A stretch of DNA of 64,000 nt. It comes from Aquila chrysaetos chrysaetos. Its lineage: Eukaryota; Chordata; Aves; Accipitriformes; Accipitridae. Below, in pieces: positions 1-15,052 of this stretch. The stretch's first letter is position 1. Each line of letters starts with the position of its first letter. The stretch spans positions 42,555,620 through 42,619,619 of the forward strand of contig NC_044006.1 in assembly GCF_900496995.4 (NCBI RefSeq), read 5' to 3'. The position numbers were made by a program, and so were the translations under genes. The notes beneath the pieces were generated by a model, which had not been told where the DNA came from, searched no databases, and saw only the letters and a program-made list of their open reading frames with translations.

Positions 1-2540
1 AACAGACCACAAATGTGGTTGTGCCAACTCACACAAACTAAGAACCATCAAGATGGACTTTCACCATATATTTTCATTTTTGGCTTCTGGATCTTCTATA
101 TTCTTTAGTTGAATCTATTAAACAATTTTCATAACATCAGCTATTATTCTGATTTTATTCTGTTATTTACTCAGTGAACCATGAACAGGCTGGTTATCAC
201 TGAGCTAAATGGATGCTATATTAGGTAAATTGTCTTTGACTATTATTATAGTTCACACTTAATTGCTGAACAGAACAGCAATCAAAACATTTGCTTTTAT
301 TGGAATAATTCTAGTCAGTAGCACCTTCAAGAATTATAATTCTTTAGGTTACACCAAGTAGAAGACAATGTTATTTCACAGCAAGTTCGTAATTTCAGCA
401 AAACACTTGTTTAAGCAACCTACTATGTAGTGCAAGAGGTAGCTTCAGCAGTGCAGTCACTCAGAGCGGCTGTAGACCTGACTTAACCAACCACTTAAGG
501 TAAGTTTATGACTGCTTTGCATTGTTAAAGCAACATGGGTAGCTAAAGCATACCAACCAGTCTGGCCCAGGATATTCTACCATAAAGTACCATATGGTCA
601 TTTATGGATGCGGATGCAAATTCTATTGAGATTTTAAGCAATTATCTGTTAATGAGATGCCATAGCAAGAGCTGTACAGAGTGTTACTCTTTATTTTAGA
701 AGCAAGGTAGAGAACACTGTATCACCTTCAATAGGACTGGCATAGATTATGGTTTCACTGCATTGCTAATTTCCCTTAGCTCTGAGCAGCAAGAATTTTC
801 TTAGCAAGGAAGAGATTCACAGTCCAGGCCGCTGGGCTCTGATTTTGGTCAAAATTTTAACAAATGTGCTAGCTGAGACAATGATTTAGGCATCATGTAC
901 TCTAAGGTTCCATTCAGAGGATGTCGTGAAGCACACGTACTCATTTAAGAATTGCAAAATGTTCTCCTTACATTAGCTTCAGTGGATTTATTTTCATACT
1001 TAAAGTTACATGCATGCTAAAGAACTTTGTTTTAGCTGAAGGCAATATGTGAGGGGAACATCCTACTCATTCTTTGTTGCCTTAATTTAACAACAATTAC
1101 ATAAGACCTCTGCCCCCACCAACTGAGTGAGCTTCAAAGCAAGAGCTTAGTGCTGACTGACTCTACATCCAGATACCTGTCTTCACAGCCAGACAAGCCT
1201 CCATTATTTATTTTCTTCATTATCTAATCATATTTTAATGTTTACAGCTTCTGCTCAAAGAAGTGAAGGCTTTCCATACTGGATTTTTGTCATTGCTCAT
1301 CCATGGTTGAATTGCCATTGAATAGAAGGCAATGGTAAAGGTCCCATCAACTTCCATTAAAGGACTGGGACCCCAAGTCAGTCACTGTCTATGAAATATA
1401 GAACTCCTTAGTTTCCTCCTTGCCCTCTCAGTCCCCCAGTATGAAATTAGGAGAAATATTTCCTCATATTTCTCATGTCTGGATGTTATATCACTTAAGC
1501 CTGCGTAAAAACGTTCTGGAAGTGGCTGGTTAACAACTGCCACAGCACAAGCGAGTAGCTTTGATCAATCTTAAATCCTCATCCCTTGACACTTTAATCA
1601 AAATAATTTAAAATTCTATTAAGCACAATATGCAGAGCATTAACACTCTGAACCAGTGAGCAGTTAAGAGTGCGGATGCTGAGTGATATGTCTGAATAAC
1701 AGCCTTGTTAGAAAGGCTATCATGTTTTGCTCCTTGCTGAATCATCAGGGACGATAGTGGCAATATCACTTTTTCATTGCTAATGTATGGCTCAAAGGAT
1801 CTGACAAGGAGCTAAATGTGTGATTACCTGGGAGAAGCTGCTTTACTGAAGTGTAAGTGAAATCTTCCATCTTTTAAGACTTAAGTGGATTCTGGAGTTG
1901 CCCATCACCCAGGAGTTGGGGCAGCAACCAGCCACCTTCTCAACGTTATTCCTGCCGCTGTGCAATTCCCCAATCTCTCCAGTCTAGCTGCCACCATCTC
2001 ATTTAATTCAGATCTGCTGCTCTGTCTTGAGGCTTCTCTTTCTCACTGTTCGTTTCTCCATTGTTTTTCTAAACACCACAAAGCTATATCTAGCATCCCA
2101 AAGGAGAGCACCAAGAGGCTCGTCCACCAGTCACTGGGCGGCTGCCACCTCCCAGCACAGTTACTGTTTAAGAATTGAAACCACTTAATTGCCTTTCAAA
2201 GCTTTGTACTGACTAAATGTACCCATACTGACCCAATTTGTTTAAAGGTTTATTTTTTTTTTGCGGTGGTAATGCAGATGTCCATCTGAATAGTGACAAA
2301 GGAGGGTAAATGTTTTGGGCTGATTTTGGCTGTGCCTCTGTGGCCAAGCCCATCATGAGAAATGCAGAAATCATTGCAGAATTCATGCAGAAATCACAAA
2401 TATCCTCACAAGCCCCCTTTCTTTGGACTTCTCCTGTTTTTATTTGTGCAATGCCTTAGGCATGCAGATCTGAGGTAAAGTTCATATTTCAGGAAATATG
2501 TGCATATAAAACCTTATTTTTGTCTCCTTGTTTAAAATAG
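1..2540. other. Intergenic DNA, no gene seen
   Basis: AT-rich non-coding sequence. Open frames are all short, lack splice context and resemble no protein I recognise. No repeat family could be named here. It lies far upstream of NPVF, where other vertebrates have a long gene-poor interval. Confidence 0.6.
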
Positions 2541-2604
2541 AATGGGTTAGATTTAGATGATCTCTCCAGGCCCCTTCAGCCCAATTTTCTATAATTCTGT
2601 GAAA
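2541..2604 (+). mobile_element. CR1 LINE 3'-end scrap
   Basis: About 64 bases match the usual 3' end of avian CR1: a 'ttagatgatctctccaggccccttcagccc'-like segment followed by octamer-like endings ('ctataattctgtgaa'). This is the same tail seen at 39.5 kb and at the end of the large CR1 at 47.3 kb. It is a strongly 5'-truncated, old copy with no coding capacity. The exact 5' limit is uncertain. Confidence 0.6.
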
Positions 2605-5600
2605 CTAGAAAAACATGACACCTACCCCAAACCACAAACTTGTTTTTCCTACTGTGTTATAAATGGGCAAATACTTGCATATAGACTGAATCATGAAGGT
2701 TGACAGAGAGGAATTTAGATTTAAGAAATGAAAGCAGAAGGAAAATTACAATAATTAACTAGTTGAGACAGAAACTAGAGTCATTCCTGAATGCTGTTTA
2801 TGTAATGCAAAGAATCACTTGAAACAGCCAGAATACTATTATTTTTACTATCAAATGTCACACTTGGGAAATGCAGTTATTACAATCCTGTGTATATAAA
2901 AATTTTTCAAAAGCCAAAAAAAGGTTAAGAAAAGCTTTGAAACCTCTGCTCCAAAAAAATCACAGGAAAAGCCAAATTAGTTGCTAAACTAGCTCAACTA
3001 TTACAGTGCAGCTTTGCCACTGGAGTATATAACAACAATCTGCCATGAATTGTTTTAGTTGTAAAGAGTTAGATCAGCAATTGTGATTATCAAAATCCAA
3101 ACCTGTGAACACAGGGAGATTTTTAGCATAGCAAGTGAAATCATTACTAATTCCCCACTGCCAAAACACATACCTCAGCATGCGTGTGAGCACGGCCTCT
3201 CATGCAGTTTTTTCTTTCCCAGTAAGATCTGGTAAAAAGCTGCTTCACTAGGTTTTAAAGCCCACTGGAAGTGCTATACATTAACTGAGAAGACTGATCA
3301 ACCCATACAGTATTAAAAAGACATTTGTAGACTCATTTAATCAATAATGTACAGTGTTAGTGTGCAATTTAGATCGAGAGAAGACAGCTGTAAGACTATG
3401 ATACATCAGCTAATGAAAAAGCAAAAAGAGTGTGATTCACATAAGTAGAGGGGCCAAGACGCAGCTCCTCAGCTGGTGGGAACAGTGATGGTAGCACCCC
3501 TGGGTCCCTGAGCCCATACCCCAGCTGCAGAGGGCTGGGTGAGCTCTTTTCGCACAGCATCCTTTCCATGGGTGTAAGCAGGATGTTTTCTGAGCCACAA
3601 AGGCACCAGGCTTCTAAAAATTCAGACAAGATGATAAAATGGCCCTATTTGACCTTGAAATGTTTCAGAAGTTGACAGCCACCCAGGATATGTCTACATA
3701 CACATGTGCCATCCTGATCTGAAATCCTGTCTGATTTCAAGACAAGAAGGATTTCTGTGGGAAAAGGAGCAAGAAGAGGAAATTCTGAATGGTTCACATG
3801 AATTACCCTAAAGCTATACGGCAAACCCATATGGTAGCTTTCAGTCCCATTCTACAGAAACAGTTATCCAGTCCTAAGGGCTGGACTGTTCTTTAAGATT
3901 TGGCCCTTTTTTACTGCTAGAAAACTCATGGTTCCCTTTAGGTGTGAATTCCCCCCAGTGGGCAGAGCTGGCCTTATGCCCTCATTCCTAAACCAGTTCG
4001 GTGTAATGAGCGAGCTGCCATGCAGGGATTGGGAAGGTGTAGAGAAGCAGTGGTTACCTGGATCACCATCCCTAATGCACTGTGCCTTGGGGTCAAAACC
4101 TGCTTGGAACTGCCCAGGAGTTTCTGCCAGGACTGGGACTAGCAAAAGAAGCAGGATTAGATACCTACAGCTGGCTCTTCTTCCCATCCTCTTTCCATCT
4201 TCTTTTTTACTTCCCAGATATAAACCTCAATGCCTGTTTACAACTTATTCGCAAGCATATATAGATTTTCATAGACATTCCCTACCCAGGTGCTTGCTTC
4301 ATTAATGAGGCAGATACATTTCAGCCTGCAGAATATGCCAGGCTCTTGGCGGTGACAATTGCTTCATGGATGCACCATCTGCTGCTCTCTCGGTGTGACT
4401 GGTTACCTACTTTTCATGGCACATTTCTTTTTGCTGGCTGAATGACTCCCAGATCCATGAGGTGCTCTTTGAGAAAGATGTGTAGAGTTTCCTGATGTCA
4501 ATACTTATGCAAATACATGTTTCCATGAGAACAGCTTTGCTTATCTTCATGTTCTCCTATGGAATTGTGATACTTTTCCTGTCTGCAATTTTTGCTAGCA
4601 GAAGTCTGCTCCTTCCATTTGTAGGAAGGCACAGGCAAAAGACTATTTTCTACCACCAATGCTGAAGAAAGTAGCTGTGATTGCAGTATATGAACTGACA
4701 GAGATGGGTGTTTGAAAAACAGGAAAACTTTCCAGATTTCCTTAGTCTTCTCCTGCATAAATCACCGTATGTCTCTCTGTTGTGCCAAACATCACAACTA
4801 CATGAAGGGTACCTTAAAGGGAGGTGGCAGCAAAGGAAGGTCAGCTGCAGTAAATGTTATTTGCTTGAGATGCCCAGGATTTGCTGCAGACAATGAAAGT
4901 TTTCCTGCATGAAAAAGCAGGAATTTGGACTGCTATTAATACAAGTTAAAAATAATTGGGAAAAAAAATCACATTAATAAAATTTCAAGTTCTCTGACAT
5001 TTTCTGTAATCACTAATTCTCAGTAATGTTCACTCTCTTACTTTACATAAAATCACTGCTGATACAAGTTTAGTTTTATGTAATACTCCATATGGTGGAT
5101 TCATAAAAACCTTCTACTGGGAATACTACCATAAACTACTATTTTCTGCTATAAAAAATAACCATTAAAGTCCAGACATGCACAAACAAGGTAATCTGCC
5201 ATAAATTTTGAAATGGTAAAATACTACAAATGTAAATGTATTCAACTCCCATTGCAATGCATGTAATTTCCATAGCTTTATTAGAAATCCTGCAGTTGCA
5301 GTGGTTTGGCGATAGGTTATAAATATAGTAGGAATGAGTCAGCATGCAAATCCCTTCTGTGGAAAACAATTTGAGAGATTTTATAGCCCAAAGCTGTTTA
5401 TTACTTTGTAAGAATAGTAATGCAAGTTCATGTTCAAAACCTGCTGAGAGAAGAATTTGCAAAACATCCTATTACAGAACAGATAGAAAAAAGCATAAGA
5501 CCTATGTAATAGCAGTGGGCTAGAACATTTTCACATCCCCTATTTAGCTGATTTTTTTTTTTTCTCATGTACTTATTAGGGTCCTTGTGAGATTATCACT

Positions 5601-8600
5601 ATATCACACTAATAAAATGAGAGCACAGCTAAGGCTTGGGATTTAATTTCTCAGTTAATGCATCAGTCCTTAAAACCTGAGACACATGGAACAAAAAAAG
5701 GTTTCTGGAAGCTTGATTTATATAAAAAAGTGGCAATTAATTTTGAAAGATTTGGGGATGGGGTTTGGGGTTTTTTTTGCAAAATAATTTTCTGTTTCTG
5801 TGAATAATAATGAGGACAGGATATATTTCTGATGATTCCAAACCCCTTTATACCCAGCTGACTCAAACATTTCTCTGTTTTACATAATGGATTGCAATGA
5901 ACAAATTCTATAAACATGATCTAATGATGTTGCCTAGGTATACTAGCAAGTGCAGAAAGCTATTTACTTTCAAGGCTGTCTCTATTATGCATTTCACACT
6001 GCAGAGAAACACTTTTGATGCCAATGAATAAATAATGAGGCAGGTTCTGCAACTGGACTAGGGTTGGCAGCAGAGGCCGAAGGACATTTCTCAGCCCTCA
6101 GTGCCCTGTGCCAACCAAAGACTTTCCCTGGTGCGAGATCTGCTCAGGTCCTATACAGTGCAATGCTGGCCCAAGACCATATAGACAGCAGCCAGGCATG
6201 CCCTGACAAAGATGGCTGCATATGGCTGCACTGTGTTACACCGCTCAATTTTAGCTACTTGGGGCTTTCTGACCTCTCAGAAATCTAGGCAGAGCATATG
6301 TGTTCACTAACTTTTGTGGATTAAATAGAGCCATCAGTGTAACTGTAAGGGTTACATTTTCTTTTTTAACCAGGACCAGCAGATCAAGGCTAAAAAGTTG
6401 CTACTAGAAGTGAATGAGTTTTATCTGTTCACCTGGAATCTGGGAGAAGAAAGGTAGCAATTAGGTCCTTTTTTTTTTTTTTTAACATTTCAACAACATT
6501 TTGATAGGAAAATGCAAGCAAAGTCTTTAGTTTGGCAAGGGCAGTTTGCATGGAATGTGGTAGGGTTGTTTTTTTCAAATCAAAAGGAAATATGTTATTT
6601 TGGATCAGTTTAAATTAATGGGGGCTCAGCTGATTGCTACAATGCTTGATCAGAGTTGTCATGTGGGTTTTCCATATTCCTGCTTCTCTCTGTAGGGTGG
6701 ACACCTTTGCTAAATTATCTTTCCTGTGTAACCTCCCTACCTACTGACTGTCATCAAGGGAGTCAGATGCCCCCAGTATATAATGACAGGTATGGCCTCA
6801 TTCACAGAAATCCACATGACAGCCTTGATGAAAAGCTAAATAAGATTTGGAAGATGCCATTCAAGTGGAGCCAGGAAAAAAATCTGATTCAATTTGATTT
6901 AAAAGAAAAATCAAAATGTTGGGAATCAGGAATGCCCATGTTTTGTTTTCATCAAATATAGTCTGATTTTGACATTTTTTGGCTATTTTGAACACTTTCT
7001 TATTTTGAATTCTCAGACCAATTTTGGAAAATGGTAGAATTTTTTGTAAACTGGGTGCACAATGAACAATCTAAAATACAATTATTCACTTAAAATGAAG
7101 AATATAACCTAAGTCAGCTAGGTAGTGATGAGATACAAGAAATGTCTATTTAGATGAAGACACTGATTTGTAACCCATGTATACAGCAGTCATAGTTATA
7201 AAAAGGTAACTTAGCCAACACTGGAAAACAGTCATTCCTGTGGTACATCTAATTTCCACATTACTTATAAAATTTATTTTTTTTTTACTTAAGAACCAGT
7301 AAGAAATGACTTTTTAAGAACTTTCAGTTCTGATTTTTTTACTGTCTCTGAAGTATCATAACCATAAATCAAATCTAAATAATAATATTTGAGTCTAAAA
7401 TCAAGAAGGGCCACATCTGTAAAATGTATCCAAAATGAAAGGGCCAGGAAGCCTCCATTTTCTGTAAGCAGCTAACATTTCCCTGTCTAAATAACCAATA
7501 TCATTAGTGTAATTTCCTTCTCCAGTTTAAAAGAAAGGCGTATTTCCATATGTATGACAGACTAACTAGGATTTTTTCTATTAATAATAGGTCTTGGACT
7601 ATCCCAGTCAAACGCTGATCCCACATTTAGTTACACTATTATTTTTCTAAAGAAAATACTTTCCCAACAGTAGACAGAATTGCATGAAACTCTATTCTCC
7701 CTCATGGCAGTGTGAACGTAGACTAACCCCATCCCTACTAACAGGACAGAGAAAGTGCAGTAGCAGACACCTACATTAAGAGCTGAAAGTCACTAAAATC
7801 ATTGCCACTCCATTTACCACTTAAGACCCAACTCCCAGATTCAATAAAATTTTGCCCAATCTTAGATCCATTATGCACTTCTGCACTTCGCTTATCACAG
7901 CCCTGGTATAAATAACAACATAAAATTCCTGCTCTCAGGTAGTAAAAGACATGAGGACACAGAAAACTGCAGGTTAAAACAGCTCACAGATGACATTCTC
8001 CTCCAATTCCATATTTTCTTCCAGATAGCCAAACTCACAACAGCTATATGTAACCAATATCTCTTAGGTCTTTAATTTCTGAATAAAGTCAGGGCATGTT
8101 GGTGCTGACACCCAAAACTGCAACTTACTGAGCAAGTTTTGATCTAACTGCTGCCAACATCAAATGCAGATGAATAGAATAGCAGAATTTCAGTCGTCCT
8201 CCTCATCAGATATAAAACCACATAAAATTCCTTACTTATATTTCTAGACCCTTTTGAGGGTGAAGTAGGCTGCCTGTGTAAAACTTTTTAAAAATGTAAG
8301 GCCTGTGGCCAAACCTTCAGTTGCATGAAACTCTGTCTTAGAACAGCTCAGGAGGAGAGACAAGACGACAGCTTTGAGCTATTTTTCACCTTTTTTCCCC
8401 TAAAATGTCCTGGACTGTTTTGTATTATGCTGTTGGCAGAGCTTTTCACAGGGACTGCCAACCTGGTGGAGCACCAGGAGATACGCTATGCTCTAGTCCT
8501 GCCTCTACCCTTGAAAGCCACACTTCTTGTGCACCTCTTGTGAGCACTGTCCCACCTCCCTGTGGGATAGAAAGAAGCAGAGAGCAGAGAAGTGCCACCG

Positions 8601-11600
8601 CTGCCCTTCTGCCACCTCAACATCCTTCTGAAATGGGGCCCAGGATCTGAGCTCTTCTTGAAAATTGTATCATGGGGTGTGCATTTGCAGGAAGACCCAC
8701 AAAGGTACCCCAGTTACTGACACACACAACAGAACAATACCTAAAAGCTGGGCACACGCATAGGGGAGCTAGATGCCTGAGGACAATTCTGTTGCATAGG
8801 TGTAGGTAAGGTCGCCCACAGGTCCCCTGCAGACGTGGGAATGCCAAGACACACTCAGAAAGGTATTTGGGAATTCTCCTTTTAGGGTCTGCTATCAGCC
8901 CTGCTATCTGTTAACACTGCATTTTTCCACTGCAAGAGACTTTAGCAGAAAGCAAGCATAGACATGAATCTGGCTTCTAAAAATTTCATCTCAGTTCTCA
9001 GAGCAGGGCTCCATGAGTCACAATAATATGGCTTAGCAAACCAGCCTCTGAAATTGGCAGGTTTCCACCACCAGCTCACATATGTGCAAGTATTTTTTCA
9101 GGCTTGTTTAACAAAAGTTGTGATTTCTCATTTCTTTCCTCTTCCACTGGATCATAATTTAAGATCTATCATTCAAGACTGCCTGATCTTGAGCCATGCC
9201 CATATATCACACAGAACATTAAAACCTGACCTTTGTACACAGGATAATAAATACCTGTGAGTCACTTACAAGGTAGTAACTCACTCTCACAGTTCAGCAG
9301 AGAGTAAGGGCTGAATCTCAACACGAAAACCTTCAGCTGTTGCCAAATATGAGGGGGCTTATAATAATACTTTTACATTGGGAAGCCAATAAAGAAGGCT
9401 ACATGTATTTCAAAAGCGTGATGATACATTAGCAAATAGAAATGGAACTGATCGGTTGCCAAAACAACTGGAAAATCCAGGCTGCTCTAATCTTCACCTG
9501 CGTAATGCAAGGAATTACTGGATTTGTGCTAGAAGCCAGGAGCATCTTCAGCCAGCTGGGTTGGTCTGACTTCAACACAACAGGCAGTGTGTCAGCCAAC
9601 ACAGTCATCTGCCAGCTTCTTCACTTTTACCATCTGATTCAGCAGCCTATGCAGTGACATTGCTGCTGTGAAATGGGGAGTGGATTTGCAGGGCTTCTTG
9701 CCTCTCAGGCTCTGCTCTTTGACAACTGAGTCACTCCAGCTGTTCTGAGGGGGTGGCTGATGCATGGCTCGTGAGCAGCCAGGGGGAGTCACAGGCAGTC
9801 CCAGTATCTGCAGATGTAACCCTCAGACCAAAAGGAAAGACAAGCCTCGCGGTTTTTCAGGCTTCCATCAGGCAGCACTGTCTATGTGGGGTGAGTGCAG
9901 GCATAACCTTTAGAACACGGTGCAAGAAGAAATATTATCATGATTTAAAGGGTTGACATCCGATGGCCAGGTCTCTTGAAACTCTTCTCTGCCTCTTGAT
10001 AGCTATAGTTAATATTTACACAGAGAGCTCTTGAATCAAAGAAGAGGAAGGAAAAGAAGAAGCCTTGATGATGTAATTTCAGCAACCAGGAACACCCAGT
10101 GCAATATTTTGTACGTTCATCGGCACATAATTTCTATGTGACATTAATATTCTTCCCTTTGCATATTAAAAGGGACCAAAAAACAAGAGGGCACAGACAG
10201 TCTCTCTTTGGTCTCCAATGCATTTCCCCACCTTGGAAGCAAGGCAGTGGCAACGGTGGGTACATGTCTTTTGTGCCACCTGAGCCATCACTTTTCTGTC
10301 TTGTTCTTGTTCATGCCATGCAAATATGAGCTGAGATCACCAGCTATTCTCCCATAATTTTGGCAGGAAAGCGGTAGAGGGGGAGTTACTGCTGCTCGCC
10401 TAGCAGTGAGTTACAGGCTTTTCCTCATAATTCATGCTATCCTGAGAGAAGACTCAAGAAAAATTAATTTACACAGCCTAGAGAAAAGACCGCTAAGGAG
10501 CCCCTGACATGGGTCATGTACTGATTTCGTTTACACTGGTGTAAATCCTACATACCATGACCAAAATCAGGGACATTACGAGAGGCTTATAAGTAAAACT
10601 AGACTTTGGTTCACAGTCCCTAAATACTAGCAGCAAACAAACTTGGGAGGCCAGGAGATCGTTATTTTCAGTATGGGAGCAAGGAAAAGGAATAGCACAA
10701 AGTGAACAGAAGAAACCCTGAAGTGAAATAAAGGGAAACGTTCAACGAGAAGGATCAATGAGATATTGGAATGACCTGCTGAGGGAGGACATGAAACCAC
10801 GTCTCTTTTGTTCCCTTCATTACTGGCCAGAGAACCTAGGAGATATTTAAAGAACGCAGTGTTGACTAAGCCCCGTGAGGCAGCTTAGTCCAGCCTTCCT
10901 CTTGACTCACAACAAAACACCTTCTGCCTGCCCACAAGGGCACTTGAGGTCCTTGCTCATAGATGCCACCTGGCTGCTACGCTGCAGGCAGCATGCAGCA
11001 GGGACAGCATGCTGGCTCCTCTCACCTATGGTGCCAGGGGTGTCAGGACAGAGACCACAGGAGGGATCCTGTCTCCTCTCAGACTGTTAAAGATGGGCAG
11101 AGTCTCCACAAAGAGCTATTTTTTCACCCCATACAGTTTCTTTTTCACCACCAAGGTACAAAATGTACCTTTTCTTCCTGGAGGCTTGTGCTGATTATTT
11201 CCTTCTGTGAGTGCCTTGCCTTCATTTTTTCAACAAAGCGAGAGCCTTTGGTCCAAGCAGGCATCATTTTGAAAAGACAGCCCCTGGCATTAAAAGGTAG
11301 AGACATTTTAAAAACTAATGGAGAATTTTGCTTCATTAAGTAGCTCATAAAATTAGGAATCATTGAGCACCAGGGGGAAGATACCAGAATTAGTCAACAT
11401 TATAAATGCCTGGTTTCACAAAGGAGCACATGAAGGTTTTAATACAGCTCTACCTGCTGATCTGCTGGCAGATATTCCTGGATGTGAACTACTCTCACTT
11501 GAGCAGGACCTTCATTCCTTTCAACACCACAGTAGCAAACCTCTTTGAATTAGAAAGGGTTTATTCTGCACCTCAGTGATAGTGCTGAATTTACTAAACT

Positions 11601-14600
11601 GTAGGGCTGAGCTGCTCTTGGACTCTACCAAGCTGGTGACTCGCAAGGTACAGAAACTTTTACGGGAAGCTGTGCTTATAATCTCCTACCTTAAGAAATT
11701 CCATAAAATCCAAAAATGTATGCAGTGTGATTTGTTTCCCTTGGACTGAAAACAGAAGCACTGCGTAACAGAATCAAACCACGAGTAAGACTATTACGCA
11801 CTCGTTCTTCAGCCTGCAAAAGTCAGCTTTTTCAGTGGTCCCATAGATAGCTCTGCATGATGCTTTCAGCAACAATGCTGAGGGAGGCACAAATATCTAA
11901 TTAGGATTACTCTTTTTTTTTCCTTTTGGGTGTCAGAGAACTTATAAGGACTTTGCTTTACTCTAGTAATTTTACCCAAAAAAATGTATGGGTCCTAGTT
12001 TGCCCTGCCAGAACAGATGTATATGTACACAGTTCCATCCAATGCAACATAAAATAGCTTTTTTGAAACAACTGCAATATCTATTATTCTTTTATGGCAC
12101 ATGCTTAGTACTTAAATAAACCAAAAGAATCATTACTATTCATAATTCATTCTCTATTTATTTAAACTCTGTAGTAGTCTTGCTGGGCTACCATCTCTTT
12201 AGAATGACTCTTTTGTAAGGTGGGATGCTCTATCTGCTGACACCACTGCTTTCTTTTAAGCATCTAATGCAAAATAATAATGATCTTATGAACACAAATA
12301 ACATTTACAGCATCAGAGAAATAGTTATAAAGCAGTTAAAAGAAAATGCAGACATTCCTTTTCTAAGCCTGTTAGTCCTTTCCTATTCTTCTCTTCATTC
12401 TGTAAATTAACATTTTTTGCAGATAAAAAAGACAAATTCATAAATTACTGCATTTGGCAGTGGAATGTAGCAATGGTGGCAAGGCACAGCTGGAGAGTTT
12501 GAAATGTGGCAGCTTTCTTCGAGGCCATCATTTTCCTGCTCCTTTGGGAATCACTGCTAAATGTGGCTACTGCTAATGTAATGAATATGAATCCATGTAA
12601 ATCTCCAATGCAGAGCTGGGATCTGTCCCCTTGTGGGCAAAACGGAAAATTTATTTTTTTCCTATGCAGATTTTTTGAGTGTGTGTGCGTGTATAACTCT
12701 GACCTTACTTCGGCAGTTCACCTGCTCCTAAGTATCCAGGTACTGTCGAACTTCTCATTTTTCATTCTGCAGCAAACTAACAATATGCACTCCCTCCCTT
12801 TTGAAGATCCCTGGCAGAATAATACACCACCTGTTCAGCCCCCCTTCCCACCCCCCTCCTTACTAATTAAGCTCTGAAACTGTTTCCAAACAAAATTGGA
12901 TTCCTTTTCTTCTGCTCCCCCTGCCTTCATCCCCTGACTGCACCTTTGTAAACATTTTTGATCGGGCGTGAACGGCACAGAAACAGCCACAAATAAGACG
13001 ACCTGTCACTTCAGCCAAAGCCATTAGTGTTGTGTGGAGAAAGCTGGCTGGGCTCATACTGAGCGACTATGTGACATGCCCAGGGATGGAGAGCAACAGA
13101 GGGGGTCCCTAACCACTGTCCAGGGGCGTCTCAGAAATGATGGGGTGGACAGGACAGAGCTTTTGGCTCTTCTTCCGCCCTGCGAAGGCTACTGGTTGAC
13201 CGACTCATTTTAAAAGTAGAACATCTGAATAGCTGACAGACATTTTCCAAAGAGGGGGTGGCTGTGCAAGGTGTGCATATTCTGAGTTTGTTTCCACCAC
13301 GGAACAGGCAGTTGGAATTTTAATCCATGTAACTTTCGTCTCTGTGGTCGTACAGTGCCTTGCACAATGCGTCTTTGTCCGTTGCCAGGGTACTACTGCA
13401 GTACATACCATAAATAATAATTGTAATAACAGTTATAAAGCTAAGGTTTTTTAAATGGTCTCTAGAGCTGAAAGTCTTTTCTGGGCAATTGGCATTTTTG
13501 AAAATCAGGTCACCTAGTTAGGTTCCTAATTCTGAATGCAGAGTCTTACTTTACCATTCATTTTCTTTAAAACATAAGCCTCCAACTTGGCTCATGTAGA
13601 TAAATATTAAGTGAGGGGGAAGCAATGGAAACACTTGTCAAAATAAACCAAGAATAATTATTGGATTCCATTCACAAGATTTTGGAGAGGAAAGATCAGG
13701 CCAGCCATCAAATAAGAACAGCTTCAGCCAAGATCTACAAGTAGAGGGACATTGTTCCGCTTGACAGTTCTTCACTGAGGTGATTAACAAGCCTGGCTGA
13801 TGACCCTTTGGGCTCAGATGTACAGTTAGGGTATCGCACATCAGCTGAGCTATCAGCACACTTCCTATGTGCGTGGCCTTGCAAATATAAAATTTTGTGA
13901 CTTGGCTTCACCCCCTTCACTGGGACTAATCAAAGTCATGTTGTCTTATATTTGCTGTCACTAAAACCATTTATGTAGATACCACAGGCTCAGTTGTGGC
14001 ACTGAAAGGCAATACTGGCGACTACTTAAAGCAACAGATTGACTGCAGTTGGGATTCATACAACCCAAAATAGAGTTACTTTGAGACAGTCTGGGTGCCA
14101 TCCACCTTCTCCTAAAGTGCAAGTCTTGAAGTCAGAGGAATTGCACCTGAAAAATGCATATTCTTCTCTCCTGATTATGAAGGGAGCCAAGTCAATCACC
14201 TCAGACAGACAACTATACTGGAAGCAAATGATGTTGCCAGATACGAGTCCCATCCCATGTGCCTGAGCTCTCAGACAATTGCTCTGTCTTCTAACCTGAA
14301 AGTTCCAGTTTGGACTCCTATATCCAGGTTTATATGCAGCAACAGAGCAGCATATAAAAAAGTGTTGTGGACATACTTTGGTTCAGTCCAAAAAGAAAGG
14401 GCTTACTGGGTTTTCCAGGGAACTCCTCCAGGGAACCCCACCTCACTTTCCTTTTCTGGACTAGGGCAGAATTGAACTAGTGACCAAAGGAGAGGGCATG
14501 CAAAGGCAGTCTATTACAGTCATCTCCTCTAACATATTTCACAAGAAATTTTGTTAGTCTAGCTAAGATCCTGCTCTCCTGCACTTCCAAGCACACTAAT

Positions 14601-14987
14601 TCATGGTTCTGCCACATCTTGATTCAGAAACCAATGCAATCGATTTCAGGTAATTATACATCCAACTTGTGAGTTTGTAAAGGAGTTGTATGGAGCTCAT
14701 GTCACCATGTATAGCTGGACCATTGCTGAAAAGCAGGGTTTTGGCAAGGATATTTTGTGTGTGAAGACATGGGTTTAAATTTTGGAAAAAGTGCGAATAT
14801 AGTTTCAAAGCAGAATTTGGTTTTAATGTTTGTGGACCTACTTCTGCTTCCACTGAAATTAATAGCATCCCTGCCACTGACTTCAGCAGAAGAACATCCG
14901 AGGTCTTTATTCCATAGAAACTCTAGCAGTAAAATACAAGAAATTCATTTTAGCTATTATATTTTGGAAGGCTGACAACAGCTGCAT
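2605..14987. other. Intergenic DNA, no gene seen
   Basis: About 12 kb of AT-rich sequence with A or T runs (for example 6469-6483). The longest open frames are about 125 codons (3928-4305, 10963-11343), with no recognisable domain, no homology I can recall and no convincing flanking splice sites. I regard them as chance. Confidence 0.6.
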
Positions 14988-15052
14988 GAAGAACTGAACC
15001 TGCATCTCCCAGGGAGACACATAACACTTAAATCACTAAGCCATTCCCTTTG
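14988..15052 (-). repeat. Possible tRNA-derived SINE remnant
   Basis: Read on the minus strand, the segment has an A-box-like stretch (complement of 15027-15043, 'TGGCTTAGTGATTTAAG') and, about 30 bases on, a B-box-like 'GGTTCAGTTC' (complement of 14991-15000). Order and spacing fit an RNA polymerase III internal promoter of a tRNA-derived SINE. The acceptor stem and cloverleaf do not form convincingly, so a functional tRNA is unlikely. No family name can be given. Chance resemblance is the main alternative. Confidence 0.35.
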
